This document shows, in pieces, positions 6,507-14,699 of a DNA stretch of 41,106 nucleotides (the first letter of the stretch is position 1; every line of letters begins with the position of its first letter). The position numbers and the translations under genes were made by a program. The notes beneath the pieces are model-generated. The model saw only the letters and a program-made list of their open reading frames with translations. It made no database searches and was not told the DNA's origin. Location of the stretch: contig NZ_CAJSLV010000094.1 in the NCBI RefSeq assembly GCF_907177275.1, positions 1 to 41,106 on the forward strand. The letters are read 5' to 3'. The stretch comes from Actinacidiphila cocklensis (GTDB taxonomy: Bacteria > Actinomycetota > Actinomycetes > Streptomycetales > Streptomycetaceae).

Positions 6507-8147
6507 TTATCCCAGCGTCCATTGCTGGTTGCTGCCGCCGTTGCAGGTCCACAGTTCGGCGAGGGCGCCGTTGGCGGTGGAGGCTCCGGTGACGTCGAGG
6601 CACAGTCCGGACTGGGTACCGGTGACGGTGCCGTTGGAGTTGACGCTCCACTGCTGGTTGGCCTGGCCGTTACAGGACCAGACCTCGACCTTGGTGCCGG
6701 CGGTGGTCTGGTTGTTGTACGCGTCCAGGCACATCTGCGAGCTGCCGGAGTAGACGGCCAACTGCCCGCCCGACGTACGGGTCCAGGTCTGGTTCGGCGT
6801 GCCTGCGCAGTCCCGGATGTCCACCTGCGTGCCCGCAGTGGTCGACGAGTTCGGCACCTCCAGGCACTTGCCCGCACCCACCGCATGCAACGCACCAGTG
6901 GTGCCGGTCCCGCCGCCGGTGGTGCCGCCCGCGACTCGGTACATCACCGTGCCGTGCGCGGGCACCGAGGCACTGATGGCGCCCGAGGTGGTGGACGTCG
7001 CCCCGGACCACAGGTCGGTCAGGTTGTAGCCGGAGGCGCCGGTCTTGCCTATCGCGGCAGCTGTGGTGCTGATGGTCGCGGTCGATCCGGTCTCGTTGAA
7101 CAGCGCCACGGACACGTCGCCGTTGGACAGCGGCTTGGCCATCACGTCCAGGCCACCCCCCGACGAGACCAGGGTGCCCTGCTTGCCCAGCGAGTCCTGG
7201 TCCACCGCGATAACCCGGGAATTGGTGTAGATGGACAAGGTGGTGGAGCTGGCGGAGGCGATGTTGGTACCCGCGATCAGCGGAGCCGCCATCTCGGACC
7301 ACAGGCTGAACTCCGTGCGGGCCTCGGTGGCGGTCAGGGATCCGTTGCCGACCTCCAGCATGTCCGGATCGTTCCAGTGACCGGGACCGGCGTAGGAGGC
7401 CAGACCCACGTTGCTGTGGAAGATCGACAGCATACTGGAGTAGCTCGCGTTGATGTCACCGGTGGTGCGCCAGCTGTTGCCCACTCCGGCGCCCCAGGTC
7501 CACACGTTCTCCTGGCCCCAGTTGCACAGGCTGTACAGGATCGGCCGGCCGGTCGCGGCGAGCGCGTCCCGCATCGCGGTGTACCGGGACTGCCCCGGCA
7601 CACCGTTGTTGTTGCAGTTGTCGTACTTCAGGTAGTCCACACCCCACGAGGCGAAGGTCGCCGCGTCGGTGGTCTCATGTCCCAGGCTCCCGGGGTACCC
7701 GGCACACGTCGCAGTGCCGGCGTCCTCGTAGATCCCCAACTTCAGGCCAAGAGAGTGCACATAGTCCGCCGTGCCCTTGATGCCGTCAGGGAACTTCGCC
7801 GGGTCCGGGACCAGCCGACCGGACGAGTCCCGGGTGTGGGTCATCCAGCAGTCGTCGATGTTGACGTAGGTGTAGCCCGCGGCCTGCATGCCGTTGTCGT
7901 GCATGGCCAGCGCCGTGGACTTGATCAGCGACTCAGAGACGTTGCACCCGTACGCGTTCCAGTCGTTGAACCCCATCTGCGGCGTCAGCGCCAACCCGTT
8001 GCCCAACGCGGCAGCAGGCTGAGCCGCGCCTGGGGCGACCAGCGAGGCACAGACGGAAAGCAGCAGGGCCGAGACTGTTAGCGCTAACACTCTGCCGAGC
8101 GGCGACCGTGCGATCCAGCGCCTGGCTCTCGCATTGCTGTTGACCAT
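6507..8147 (-). CDS. Secreted GH27 alpha-galactosidase-type enzyme with CBM13
   Basis: 546 residues: signal peptide about 1-48, GH27 barrel from LTPQMGFNDWNAYGC at about 54, a C-terminal beta domain to about 405, a Gly/Thr linker, and CBM13 to the end. The nucleophile is Asp176 in YLKYDNCN and the acid/base Asp231 in SWRTTGDI. It should release terminal alpha-D-galactose from hemicellulose or arabinogalactan. Some actinobacterial GH27-CBM13 enzymes are instead beta-L-arabinopyranosidases, and I cannot decide between them. The start has AGGAGG 10 bases upstream. Oddities: a perfect LacI-like operator (8076-8089) lies inside the signal-peptide codons and creates a TTA codon at residue 21. The CBM13 DNA is nearly identical to that of the GH54 gene at 27592. 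Confidence 0.93.
   Translation of the reverse strand: MVNSNARARRWIARSPLGRVLALTVSALLLSVCASLVAPGAAQPAAALGNGLALTPQMGFNDWNAYGCNVSESLIKSTALAMHDNGMQAAGYTYVNIDDCWMTHTRDSSGRLVPDPAKFPDGIKGTADYVHSLGLKLGIYEDAGTATCAGYPGSLGHETTDAATFASWGVDYLKYDNCNNNGVPGQSRYTAMRDALAATGRPILYSLCNWGQENVWTWGAGVGNSWRTTGDINASYSSMLSIFHSNVGLASYAGPGHWNDPDMLEVGNGSLTATEARTEFSLWSEMAAPLIAGTNIASASSTTLSIYTNSRVIAVDQDSLGKQGTLVSSGGGLDVMAKPLSNGDVSVALFNETGSTATISTTAAAIGKTGASGYNLTDLWSGATSTTSGAISASVPAHGTVMYRVAGGTTGGGTGTTGALHAVGAGKCLEVPNSSTTAGTQVDIRDCAGTPNQTWTRTSGGQLAVYSGSSQMCLDAYNNQTTAGTKVEVWSCNGQANQQWSVNSNGTVTGTQSGLCLDVTGASTANGALAELWTCNGGSNQQWTLG
6517..6617. repeat. Inverted duplicate of CBM13 coding DNA (mate at 29062-29162)
   Basis: 101 bases read identical to the reverse complement of 29062-29162. 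Similarity continues for about 40 bases beyond with two mismatches, then decays. Confidence 0.9.
8076..8089 (-). promoter_or_regulatory. LacI-family-like operator inside the GH27 coding region
   Basis: TGTTAGCGCTAACA, a perfect 14-base palindrome, covers codons 20-24 of the GH27 gene (Val-Leu-Ala-Leu-Thr of the signal peptide), about 60 bases after the start codon. A bound repressor there would act as a roadblock. Confidence 0.7.
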
Positions 8148-8281
8148 GGTGTGTCGACCTCCTGGGCCGAGTCGTGGGGGGAGCCGTGCCTGCTACCGAA
8201 CCCCGTCCGCGCGGGAAGGAGGTCGGTTGATGACCACGAGCCGTGCAGCCGTGGCGGGTTGGGAAGCAGGGTCGGTGCGGC

Positions 8282-8306
8282 GCGGGCAGGCATGCTGTCT
8301 GCCCGC
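8282..8306 (-). terminator. Hairpin downstream of the KDG kinase gene
   Basis: GCGGGCAG (8282-8289) pairs with 8299-8306. It lies about 100 bases beyond the kinase stop and upstream of GH27. The 256-base gap 8148-8403 holds no gene and must also contain the GH27 promoter. Confidence 0.4.
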
Positions 8307-8403
8307 CGTTGTGTGAAGTAGGTAACTCCTGTGCGTTCAGGGCGTCAAGAGTGGTGGGAAAATTTCCTTCTTGATGGAGTGCCCCGTGCGGCGGAAGGCC
8401 TGC

Positions 8404-9366
8404 TCACCGTGTGACGTCCTGGACGGACGCCAGAGCGGCCAGCTCCGGTCGCCGGGGAAGCCCTTCGCAGTCCCCCGGCACGCTCACCGCGTACGCGCCG
8501 GCGGCGACAGCCGTCCGCAGCCGCTCCGACGCGCTCCGGCCGGCCAGGAGTTCGGCCAGGTATCCGGCGACGAACGCGTCGCCGGCGCCGACAGGGTCGA
8601 CAACCTCGGCGGGCAGAGCGGCAAGCCGGTGGTCGGTGCCTTCGATACGTGCCGTGCAGCCCCGCGCCCCGTCCTTGATGACCGCCTGGGCCGGCCCCAG
8701 TGCGGCCAGCCCTTCCGCCAGAGCGGCGGCCGAGGACTCACCGTCCGCACCGAGCACCAGCTGCGCCTCCTCCACGCCCGCGAACACCACGTCGGCGCGC
8801 GCGACGAGACGCCGAAGCGTAGGGCCGGCTGCTTCGGGGCTCCACAGCTTGCGGCGGTAGTTGACGTCGACGCTGACCGGTACCCCGGCGGCCCGTGCCC
8901 GGGTGACGGCGCCGAACACCGTGTCGCAGGCCGAGGGAGACAGCGCGGTCGTGACACCGGTGACGTGCAGGACCCCCGCGGCCTCGACGCAGCCCTGCGG
9001 GATGTCCCCCGGGCGCAGGCGGGATCCGGCACTCCCCGCGCGGTGGTAGTCCACCGACAGTGCGCTGCCGAAACGGCGGTGCTTGACCATCAGCCCGGTG
9101 AAGGACCCGTCACGGACCACGAGGGCCGTGACGCCCTCGGACCGCAGGCGGCGCTCGATCATGTCCCCCGTCGCGTCGGCGCCGAGCCGGCCTATCCAGG
9201 TGGCGGGTACGCCCAGCCGGGACACTCCGATGGCCACGTTGCTCTCGGCGCCACCGATGCCGTAGGTGAACGTGCGGGCGTACTCCAGGGAGCCGATCTC
9301 ACCAGCGGTGACCAGTCCCATGGTCTCTCCGAGGGTGACCAGTCCCGGCATGCTCGTTCCGGTCAT
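8404..9366 (-). CDS. kdgK: 2-keto-3-deoxygluconate kinase (PfkB family)
   Basis: 320 residues, usual length for PfkB-family sugar kinases. It should phosphorylate 2-keto-3-deoxygluconate (KDG) to KDPG with ATP in the cytoplasm. Seen: an N-terminal LGETMGLV strand, the GGAESNVAIGVSRLG sugar-binding motif at about residue 39, and the C-terminal DPVGAGDAF motif with the catalytic base Asp263. The ATG overlaps the aldolase stop by four bases (ATGA), so the two are co-translated and catalyse consecutive steps. A 2-keto-3-deoxygalactonate kinase activity is possible; the PfkB fold does not separate the two. Confidence 0.88.
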   Translation of the reverse strand: MTGTSMPGLVTLGETMGLVTAGEIGSLEYARTFTYGIGGAESNVAIGVSRLGVPATWIGRLGADATGDMIERRLRSEGVTALVVRDGSFTGLMVKHRRFGSALSVDYHRAGSAGSRLRPGDIPQGCVEAAGVLHVTGVTTALSPSACDTVFGAVTRARAAGVPVSVDVNYRRKLWSPEAAGPTLRRLVARADVVFAGVEEAQLVLGADGESSAAALAEGLAALGPAQAVIKDGARGCTARIEGTDHRLAALPAEVVDPVGAGDAFVAGYLAELLAGRSASERLRTAVAAGAYAVSVPGDCEGLPRRPELAALASVQDVTR

Positions 9367-10037
9367 GCGGACTGCCTCCCCGCAGTGGTCGCCGCCAGCT
9401 GCGCGGCCTGCGCGCACAGCGTGCGGATCCGGTCCCACGCGCGCCGGGCCAGGAGATCGCGCGGCGCCATCCAGCTGCCGCCGACCCCCAGCACCGACGG
9501 CTCGTCCAGATACGCGGCGGCGTTGTCCTGGCCGATGCCTCCGGTCGGCATGAAGGCGATGTCGGGGATGGCGGAGGCGAATGCCCGCAGCGCGGGCACA
9601 CCGCCTGACTGCTCGGCGGGAAAGAACTTCGCCGCCGGCAGCCCGAACCTGCGCGCACGAAGGACCTCCCCGGCCGTCGCGACTCCGGGCAGGACCGGCA
9701 CGCCGAGCTCCAGGCACCGCTCGACGACCACCGGGTCCAGGCCGGGCGAGACGACGAAGCGCGCTCCGGCCTGCACCGCCTGGTCGACCTGCTGCGGTTC
9801 CAGGACGGTGCCGGCGCCGGCGAGCAGTTCTGGACGGTCGGCCAGCCTGCGCAGGACCCGCAGGCCGGCCTCGGTGCGCAGGGTCACCTCGACGCAGTGC
9901 AGCCGGGACTCCGCCAGGGCCTCCGCCAGCGGTGCCGCCGCCTGCACGTCGTCGACGACCAGCACCGGCACGACGGATGCGGACCGGATCCGTGCCAGCA
10001 CCTCCGCGGTGTCGGGCAGGGGTGGGCAGGATTCCAT
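9363..10037 (-). CDS. eda: 2-keto-3-deoxy-6-phosphogluconate (KDPG) aldolase
   Basis: 224 residues, full length for the class I KDPG/KHG aldolase family. It splits KDPG into pyruvate and glyceraldehyde 3-phosphate. Visible are the catalytic Glu50 in CVEVTLRT, the GAGTV phosphate strand near residue 74, the Schiff-base Lys137 in AAKFFPAE, and the PTGGIG phosphate loop. GAGGAG upstream of the ATG is a good ribosome site. It precedes the KDG kinase with a 4-base overlap and follows the GntR regulator after 133 bases. Confidence 0.93.
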   Translation of the reverse strand: MESCPPLPDTAEVLARIRSASVVPVLVVDDVQAAAPLAEALAESRLHCVEVTLRTEAGLRVLRRLADRPELLAGAGTVLEPQQVDQAVQAGARFVVSPGLDPVVVERCLELGVPVLPGVATAGEVLRARRFGLPAAKFFPAEQSGGVPALRAFASAIPDIAFMPTGGIGQDNAAAYLDEPSVLGVGGSWMAPRDLLARRAWDRIRTLCAQAAQLAATTAGRQSA

Positions 10038-10170
10038 GACGCATCGTCTCCTCGGTGCTCAGGTGAAGTGCGCTGCACGGGGCAACGCGGCATGGCGCGT
10101 GCGCCGCTTGCCGACTCGGGAGGGCACGCGAGGGCGTCGACGGCGTGCAGGGGTGGAACCCGGCTGCGGC

Positions 10171-11007
10171 TCAGCCGAACACGCGGCGCTGGATCTCGCG
10201 GCGGTAGTCTTCCAGCGTCTGGTCCAGGTGGAGGGTGGCCGCCTGCGCTGCGGCCTCCGCGTCGCCGTCCTTGATCGCCTGGTAGATCGCGGCGTGCTCT
10301 GCCACCGCCTCCTCGGCATGGCCGCCGACCGTACCGTGCAACCCGATGGTGCTGGACTGGCGTTGGAGACGCCGGGCCTCGCGGACCGCGTCCACCAGGA
10401 ACGGATTCTGCGAGGCCTTGGCGACGCTGAGGTGGAATTCGTCGTCGCCGCGGTCGAACAGCTCGCGCTGGCCGGTCAGATGGCCTTCCCTGCATGTCTC
10501 GGCGGCCTCTTCGATCGCGCGCAGGTCGGCCGGCGTCGCACGTGTTGCGGCCAGCCGGCTGGCCGCGGCCTCCTGCACCCGGCGGAACTCGAACAGGCGG
10601 TAGACGTGGTCGAGGTCGGTCGGCAGGAAGAAGCTCCCCCACAGCGACGAGCCCAGCATGCCTTCGTCGTTGGCCACGAACAGGCCGCGGCCCTTCTGCG
10701 CGCGGATCCGTCCGATGGCCGAGAGGATCTTGACGGCTTCACGTACCACCGTCCGGCTGGTGCCCAGGCGCGAGGCGAGCTGGTTCTCCGTGGGCATCCG
10801 GTCACCCGGCTGCAGTTTCAGCTCGGCGATGAGCCGCAGGATCTCCTCGGCCACGCGTTCGTAGCCGGGTCGATAGGCCACGGTGTCCTGCGTGTCCGCC
10901 GGCGCCGATGCGGAGCTGCCGGTCGCCGCAAGTACGGGGTTGCCGTCCAACGACCCGCCTCCTTCATCTCCCGTCGTCAGCCACGCGGTACGCGGCCAGT
11001 CCGACAT
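10171..11007 (-). CDS. GntR-family regulator, FadR subfamily
   Basis: 278 residues from the ATG at 11007: a Ser/Gly-rich N-tail, winged helix-turn-helix about 45-112 (ENQLASRLGTSRTVVREAVK contains the recognition region), and an FCD ligand domain about 125-265 with candidate metal ligands in DDEFHLSV, EHAAIYQAI and LHLDQT. FCD regulators sense small organic acids, and this one sits between the KDG kinase/aldolase genes and the divergent sugar operon, so it probably represses both until a sugar-acid intermediate appears. A TTG at 10950 preceded by AAGGAGGC at ideal spacing may be the real start, which would remove 19 unconserved residues; the ATG has no clear ribosome site. Confidence 0.88.
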   Translation of the reverse strand: MSDWPRTAWLTTGDEGGGSLDGNPVLAATGSSASAPADTQDTVAYRPGYERVAEEILRLIAELKLQPGDRMPTENQLASRLGTSRTVVREAVKILSAIGRIRAQKGRGLFVANDEGMLGSSLWGSFFLPTDLDHVYRLFEFRRVQEAAASRLAATRATPADLRAIEEAAETCREGHLTGQRELFDRGDDEFHLSVAKASQNPFLVDAVREARRLQRQSSTIGLHGTVGGHAEEAVAEHAAIYQAIKDGDAEAAAQAATLHLDQTLEDYRREIQRRVFG

Positions 11008-11355
11008 TACGCCGCAGCATACAACGGAGGTTCATCTCGGCGATATATGTAGGACTCATTTCCCCCTCACGCTCGTCGTAAATAAGTGTAAAACGGTCAA
11101 AAGCTGGCGGTTGTGAGTCGGTCGCGTTAAAAGATCTTGGAAATAACCATGCTCATCCTGTTGACTCGACCGGGGCCTGGCGCTTGTTATGTGTGATCAA
11201 AGCGCGATGCTGCTTCGCCTGAAAAGTTCAGGTCGGGACGGCTTCGTCCCGGTGACCACCGAGCTCCCACCTGTCTGCCTTCCCCTCCAGGAGTGCGACA
11301 TATCCCGGCCCGCGTCCCAGCGATGGACGGGCCCCACGACGTAGTGGAGTTGTTC
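11008..11355. promoter_or_regulatory. Divergent promoter region between GntR gene and sugar operon
   Basis: 348 bases with several AT-rich patches (for example GATATATGTAGG near 11040 and TAAATAAGTGTAAAACGG near 11080) unusual for this GC-rich DNA. TTGACT at 11161-11166 may be a -35 box for the operon. No LacI-like box is present; GntR binding is expected here but no clear palindrome was identified. Confidence 0.5.
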
Positions 11356-12735
11356 ATGACAGCCAAGGTCCGCGCGGTCGGCGCGAACACACCCAACGGA
11401 ACCCGCGGCAACCGCAGACGCACCGGCATGCTGGCCGTGGCCGGCGCCCTGGTGCTGGCCACGGTCGCCGCCTGCGGCGGAGGCAGCAACAACAGCGGTT
11501 CCCAAGGCGGCTTCAAGCCCGTCAAGCAGACAGGCGGCGCCCTGACGGTGTGGGTGGACGCCTCTCGTATGGACGCCGCCAAGCTCTACCAGCAGCAGCA
11601 CCCCGACGTGAAGATGAACATCGTCAGCTACGACGGTGACGCGAACGGCTCCAACTACCTGCGCACCAAGGTGAGCCTGTTCAACCGCACCCGCAAGGGC
11701 TGGCCCGACGTGGTGTTCAGCTCGCAGAACAACGAGACCACCTGGGCGGTCGACGCCGGATTCACCGCTCCGCTGAACAAGGGTCTGATACCGCAGTCGA
11801 CGCTGGCGGGCTGGGCCAAGGGCGCCAACACCCCCTGTACGGTCAACGGCACGCTGTACTGCCTGCGCAACGACCTCGCCCAGACGGTGCTGTGGTACAA
11901 CGCCCCGCTGATGAAGCAGTGGGGATACCAGGTCCCGCAGACCTGGGAGGAGTACCAGGCCCTAGGGGAGAAGGTGGCCACCGAGCACCCCGGCTACCTG
12001 GTCGGCTCGGCCGGCGACACCTGGGCGCCCGAGCTGTACATGTGGCCGAGCAAGTGCGGGGCCAACCAGATCACCGGTCCCAAGGCGGTGACGGTCAGCA
12101 CCGGCAGCGCGAACTGCACGCGGATGGCGTCGTTGCTCGACACCCTCATCAAGAACAAGACGATGTCCATGAGCAGCGTCTTCAGCTCGGACTTCGACAA
12201 GAACGAGGCCGGCAAGATCCTCATGCTGCCCGGCCCCTCCTGGTTCGGCGGCGCCCTGTTCCAGGGGTCGTTCAAGACGCCGGCACACCAGATAGCCGTC
12301 TCGCCGATGCCCAAGTGGTCCGCCGACAGCGGCAGCACGGCAGGCAACGTCGGCGGCGGGACCTGGCTGCTGTCCGCGCACAGCGCGAACCTCAAGGCCG
12401 CCACGGCCTTCCTCACCTGGGTGACCACGTCGGACGACTACCAGGCCAAGCTCGCACCCGGCTACCCGGCCTACGCCGCCGCGGCCAAGAACTGGCTGGC
12501 CAAGCAGGCCTCCTCCGGCTACTTCACCGGCGACATCTCCGCGCCGCTGCAGGCCGCGGCGGACGAGGTCTGGCCCGGTTGGGGCTACGGCCAGTTCAGC
12601 CAGGAGGCCGTCTGGGCCGCCACGGTGACCCCGCAGCTGACGGCAGGCAAGTCCATCGTGTCCCTGCTGCCGGCCTGGCAGACGGCGATCGCCAACTACG
12701 CCCGCGCCGCCGGCTACAAGGTCACAACCCAGTGA
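11356..12735 (+). CDS. Sugar ABC transporter substrate-binding lipoprotein
   Basis: 459 residues of the family 1 extracellular solute-binding class. Signal peptide with lipobox ending TVAAC (Cys40), so it is anchored on the outer face of the membrane. The mature protein has the usual GGALTVWVDASRMDAAK opening and Trp/Asn-rich ligand regions. The ATG at 11356 has GGAG at good spacing; an upstream in-frame ATG at 11293 lacks one and would bury the signal peptide. It is the first gene of a run of nine genes that nearly all overlap, so the imported sugar should be the substrate of the downstream enzymes. Ligand unknown; an oligosaccharide is likely for this class. Confidence 0.92.
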   Translation: MTAKVRAVGANTPNGTRGNRRRTGMLAVAGALVLATVAACGGGSNNSGSQGGFKPVKQTGGALTVWVDASRMDAAKLYQQQHPDVKMNIVSYDGDANGSNYLRTKVSLFNRTRKGWPDVVFSSQNNETTWAVDAGFTAPLNKGLIPQSTLAGWAKGANTPCTVNGTLYCLRNDLAQTVLWYNAPLMKQWGYQVPQTWEEYQALGEKVATEHPGYLVGSAGDTWAPELYMWPSKCGANQITGPKAVTVSTGSANCTRMASLLDTLIKNKTMSMSSVFSSDFDKNEAGKILMLPGPSWFGGALFQGSFKTPAHQIAVSPMPKWSADSGSTAGNVGGGTWLLSAHSANLKAATAFLTWVTTSDDYQAKLAPGYPAYAAAAKNWLAKQASSGYFTGDISAPLQAAADEVWPGWGYGQFSQEAVWAATVTPQLTAGKSIVSLLPAWQTAIANYARAAGYKVTTQ

Positions 12736-13646
12736 CGGCGCAACCCACCGAGGCCGGCCGGGCACCGGTGCGCAGCGCGCGCACGCTGTGGCCCGGCCGG
12801 GCCGGGCACGGCTTCGTCGCCGCCTACACGGTCCTGCTGATCGCCTTCGGGGTCATACCGACCGGCTACGCGATCTACTTCGCCTTCACCGACGGCGGCG
12901 GCACCTTCAGCGGCCTGTCCAACTTCTCGACCGCCGTCGACGACTTCCGCTTCACACCCGCCGTCGAGCACGTGGCCCTCTATCTGGTCTGGTGGCTGGT
13001 GTCCCTGGTCGTGTTCGTCGTCGGGCTGGCGCTGCTGCTGCACCGCCTGGCGCTGAGCGGCGTCAGCAGGGCGCTGCGGTTCCTGTACTACGTGCCCGGC
13101 GCCCTCGCCGGGGCGGCCAGCGTGATGGTGTGGCTGTTCGTGCTGGACCCCACCGTCAGCCCGGTCGGCTTCCTGCTGCGGGCCTTCGGGTACGACACCT
13201 TCGGCGAGGTCATCGCCCCCGGGCACCTGCCGATCCTGTTCACCCTGATCGCCTTCTGGACCGGGGCCGGCGGCTGGATCGTGGTGATGTACGGGGCGCT
13301 GAACAACATCTCGCAGGACGTCCTGGAAGCTGCGCGGATCGACGGCGCGGGGGCCTGGCAGACCGCCTGGCGGATCCAGATCCCCCTGCTGCGCAAGTGG
13401 ATCGTCTACATGGTCATCCTCGCCTTCGCCGGCGGTACCCAGCTGTTCGTCGAACCGCAGCTGCTGTCCCAGGCGAGCGTCGGCGTCGCGGGCCGGGACT
13501 ACTCCCTCAACCAGCTCGCGTACGACTTCGCGTTCCAGAACAACGACGTCAACACCGCAGCCGCCGTGTCGGTGGAACTGCTGGTGGTCGGGCTGGTCGT
13601 GGCGGGGGTCTTCGTGGCCAGATCGGGGTTCTTCGATGCGGACTGA
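12732..13646 (+). CDS. Sugar ABC transporter permease (MalF type)
   Basis: 304 residues starting at a GTG that overlaps the stop of the binding-protein gene (GTGA). About six membrane segments are visible (for example LYLVWWLVSLVVFVVGLALLL). The EAA loop EAARIDGAGAWQTAWRIQIP contacts the ATPase. It pairs with the next permease. As in many Streptomyces sugar importers, no ATPase gene is present in the operon; a shared MsiK-type ATPase elsewhere would supply energy. Confidence 0.92.
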   Translation: MTAQPTEAGRAPVRSARTLWPGRAGHGFVAAYTVLLIAFGVIPTGYAIYFAFTDGGGTFSGLSNFSTAVDDFRFTPAVEHVALYLVWWLVSLVVFVVGLALLLHRLALSGVSRALRFLYYVPGALAGAASVMVWLFVLDPTVSPVGFLLRAFGYDTFGEVIAPGHLPILFTLIAFWTGAGGWIVVMYGALNNISQDVLEAARIDGAGAWQTAWRIQIPLLRKWIVYMVILAFAGGTQLFVEPQLLSQASVGVAGRDYSLNQLAYDFAFQNNDVNTAAAVSVELLVVGLVVAGVFVARSGFFDAD

Positions 13647-14589
13647 CATCCGGCGGCCTGCGGTCGCCACATCCTCGGGCAGCGGGCAGGTGCCCGGACG
13701 AGCGGACCGGACCCGGTCCGGCCGCCCCGTGCGCGGGCGCCCCAACCCGCTCCCGGCCCTGGTGCTCCTGCTGTTCGTGGTCTTCTTCGTGCTGCCGGTG
13801 CTCTGGCTGCTGCTGGCGGCCACCAAGACCGACGACCAGCTGGTGCACAACAACCCGCTGTCGTTCGGCTCCCTGCACGCGCTGCACGCCAACTGGAAGG
13901 CCCTGACCGCCTATCAGGACGACGCGATCTTCATGTGGCTGCGGAACTCGGCCGTCTACTCGTTCCTCGCCCTGGTGATCACCCTGTGCGTGGCGGTGCC
14001 GGCCGGCTACGCGCTGGCGATGACGGAGTTCCGCGGCCGGCGCGCGCTGCTGGTCGCCACCCTCGTGGTGATGCTGATGCCGAACGCCACGCTGGTCGTG
14101 CCGCTGTTCCTTGAGGTCAACGCGGTCCACCTGATCGGCTCGATGTGGTCGATCATCCTGCCGTACGCCTTCTACCCGTTCGGGGTGTACCTGACCTACA
14201 TCTACTTCAGCACCGCCCTGCCCAGGGAACTGCTGGACGCGGCACGGCTGGACGGCTGCTCGGAATTCGGCGTCTTCCGCCGGGTGGCGCTCCCGCTCGC
14301 GGCACCTGTCGTCGCGCTGGTGGGGTTTTTCAGCTTCGTCGCCAACTGGACCAACTACTACCTGCCGTACGTCATGCTGCCGCAGAGCGACCAGTTCCCG
14401 GTCCAGGTCGGCCTGGGGACGCTGCTCGACTCCGTCCCGCAGTTCAACCCGACGGCCAGCACGCTGCAGGTCGAGCGTCCTGAACTGGCCCTGGCCACGC
14501 TGCTGGCGATCGTCCCCGTGCTGGTCGTCTTCCTGTTCTCCCAACGGTTCCTGGTCGCCGGCATGCTCGCCGGCGCGACAAAGAACTGA
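13636..14589 (+). CDS. Sugar ABC transporter permease (MalG type)
   Basis: 317 residues; the ATG overlaps the previous gene by 11 bases. A 45-residue Arg-rich cytoplasmic N-tail precedes the first membrane segment (LPALVLLLFVVFFVLPVLWL). The EAA loop is DAARLDGCSEFGVFRRVALP. Membrane topology and C-terminus (FSQRFLVAGMLAGATKN) are those of the CUT1 family. Confidence 0.92.
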   Translation: MRTDIRRPAVATSSGSGQVPGRADRTRSGRPVRGRPNPLPALVLLLFVVFFVLPVLWLLLAATKTDDQLVHNNPLSFGSLHALHANWKALTAYQDDAIFMWLRNSAVYSFLALVITLCVAVPAGYALAMTEFRGRRALLVATLVVMLMPNATLVVPLFLEVNAVHLIGSMWSIILPYAFYPFGVYLTYIYFSTALPRELLDAARLDGCSEFGVFRRVALPLAAPVVALVGFFSFVANWTNYYLPYVMLPQSDQFPVQVGLGTLLDSVPQFNPTASTLQVERPELALATLLAIVPVLVVFLFSQRFLVAGMLAGATKN

Positions 14590-14699
14590 CCCAGCCGGTC
14601 GCCCCGCACGATGCGCAGCACACCGCCCGCCCCGGCCGGTGTGCGGGCAGCGCTGTGCCCGGACGCGGCCGTGCCCGAACGCGAATGGAGCTCCTCCCG

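Noticed and set aside
8360..8370. GGAAAATTTCC palindrome downstream of the KDG kinase
   Set aside because: Single AT-rich palindrome with no second copy and no clear role; not called as a regulatory site.
9367..10044. Long N-terminal extension of the KDG kinase frame
   Set aside because: The extra frame is the out-of-phase shadow of the KDPG aldolase gene; the ATGA overlap gives the natural start.
14618..14644. GCACACCG/CGGTGTGC hairpin between permease and unknown gene
   Set aside because: Weak stem with a long GC loop in GC-rich DNA; not enough to call a terminator inside the operon.
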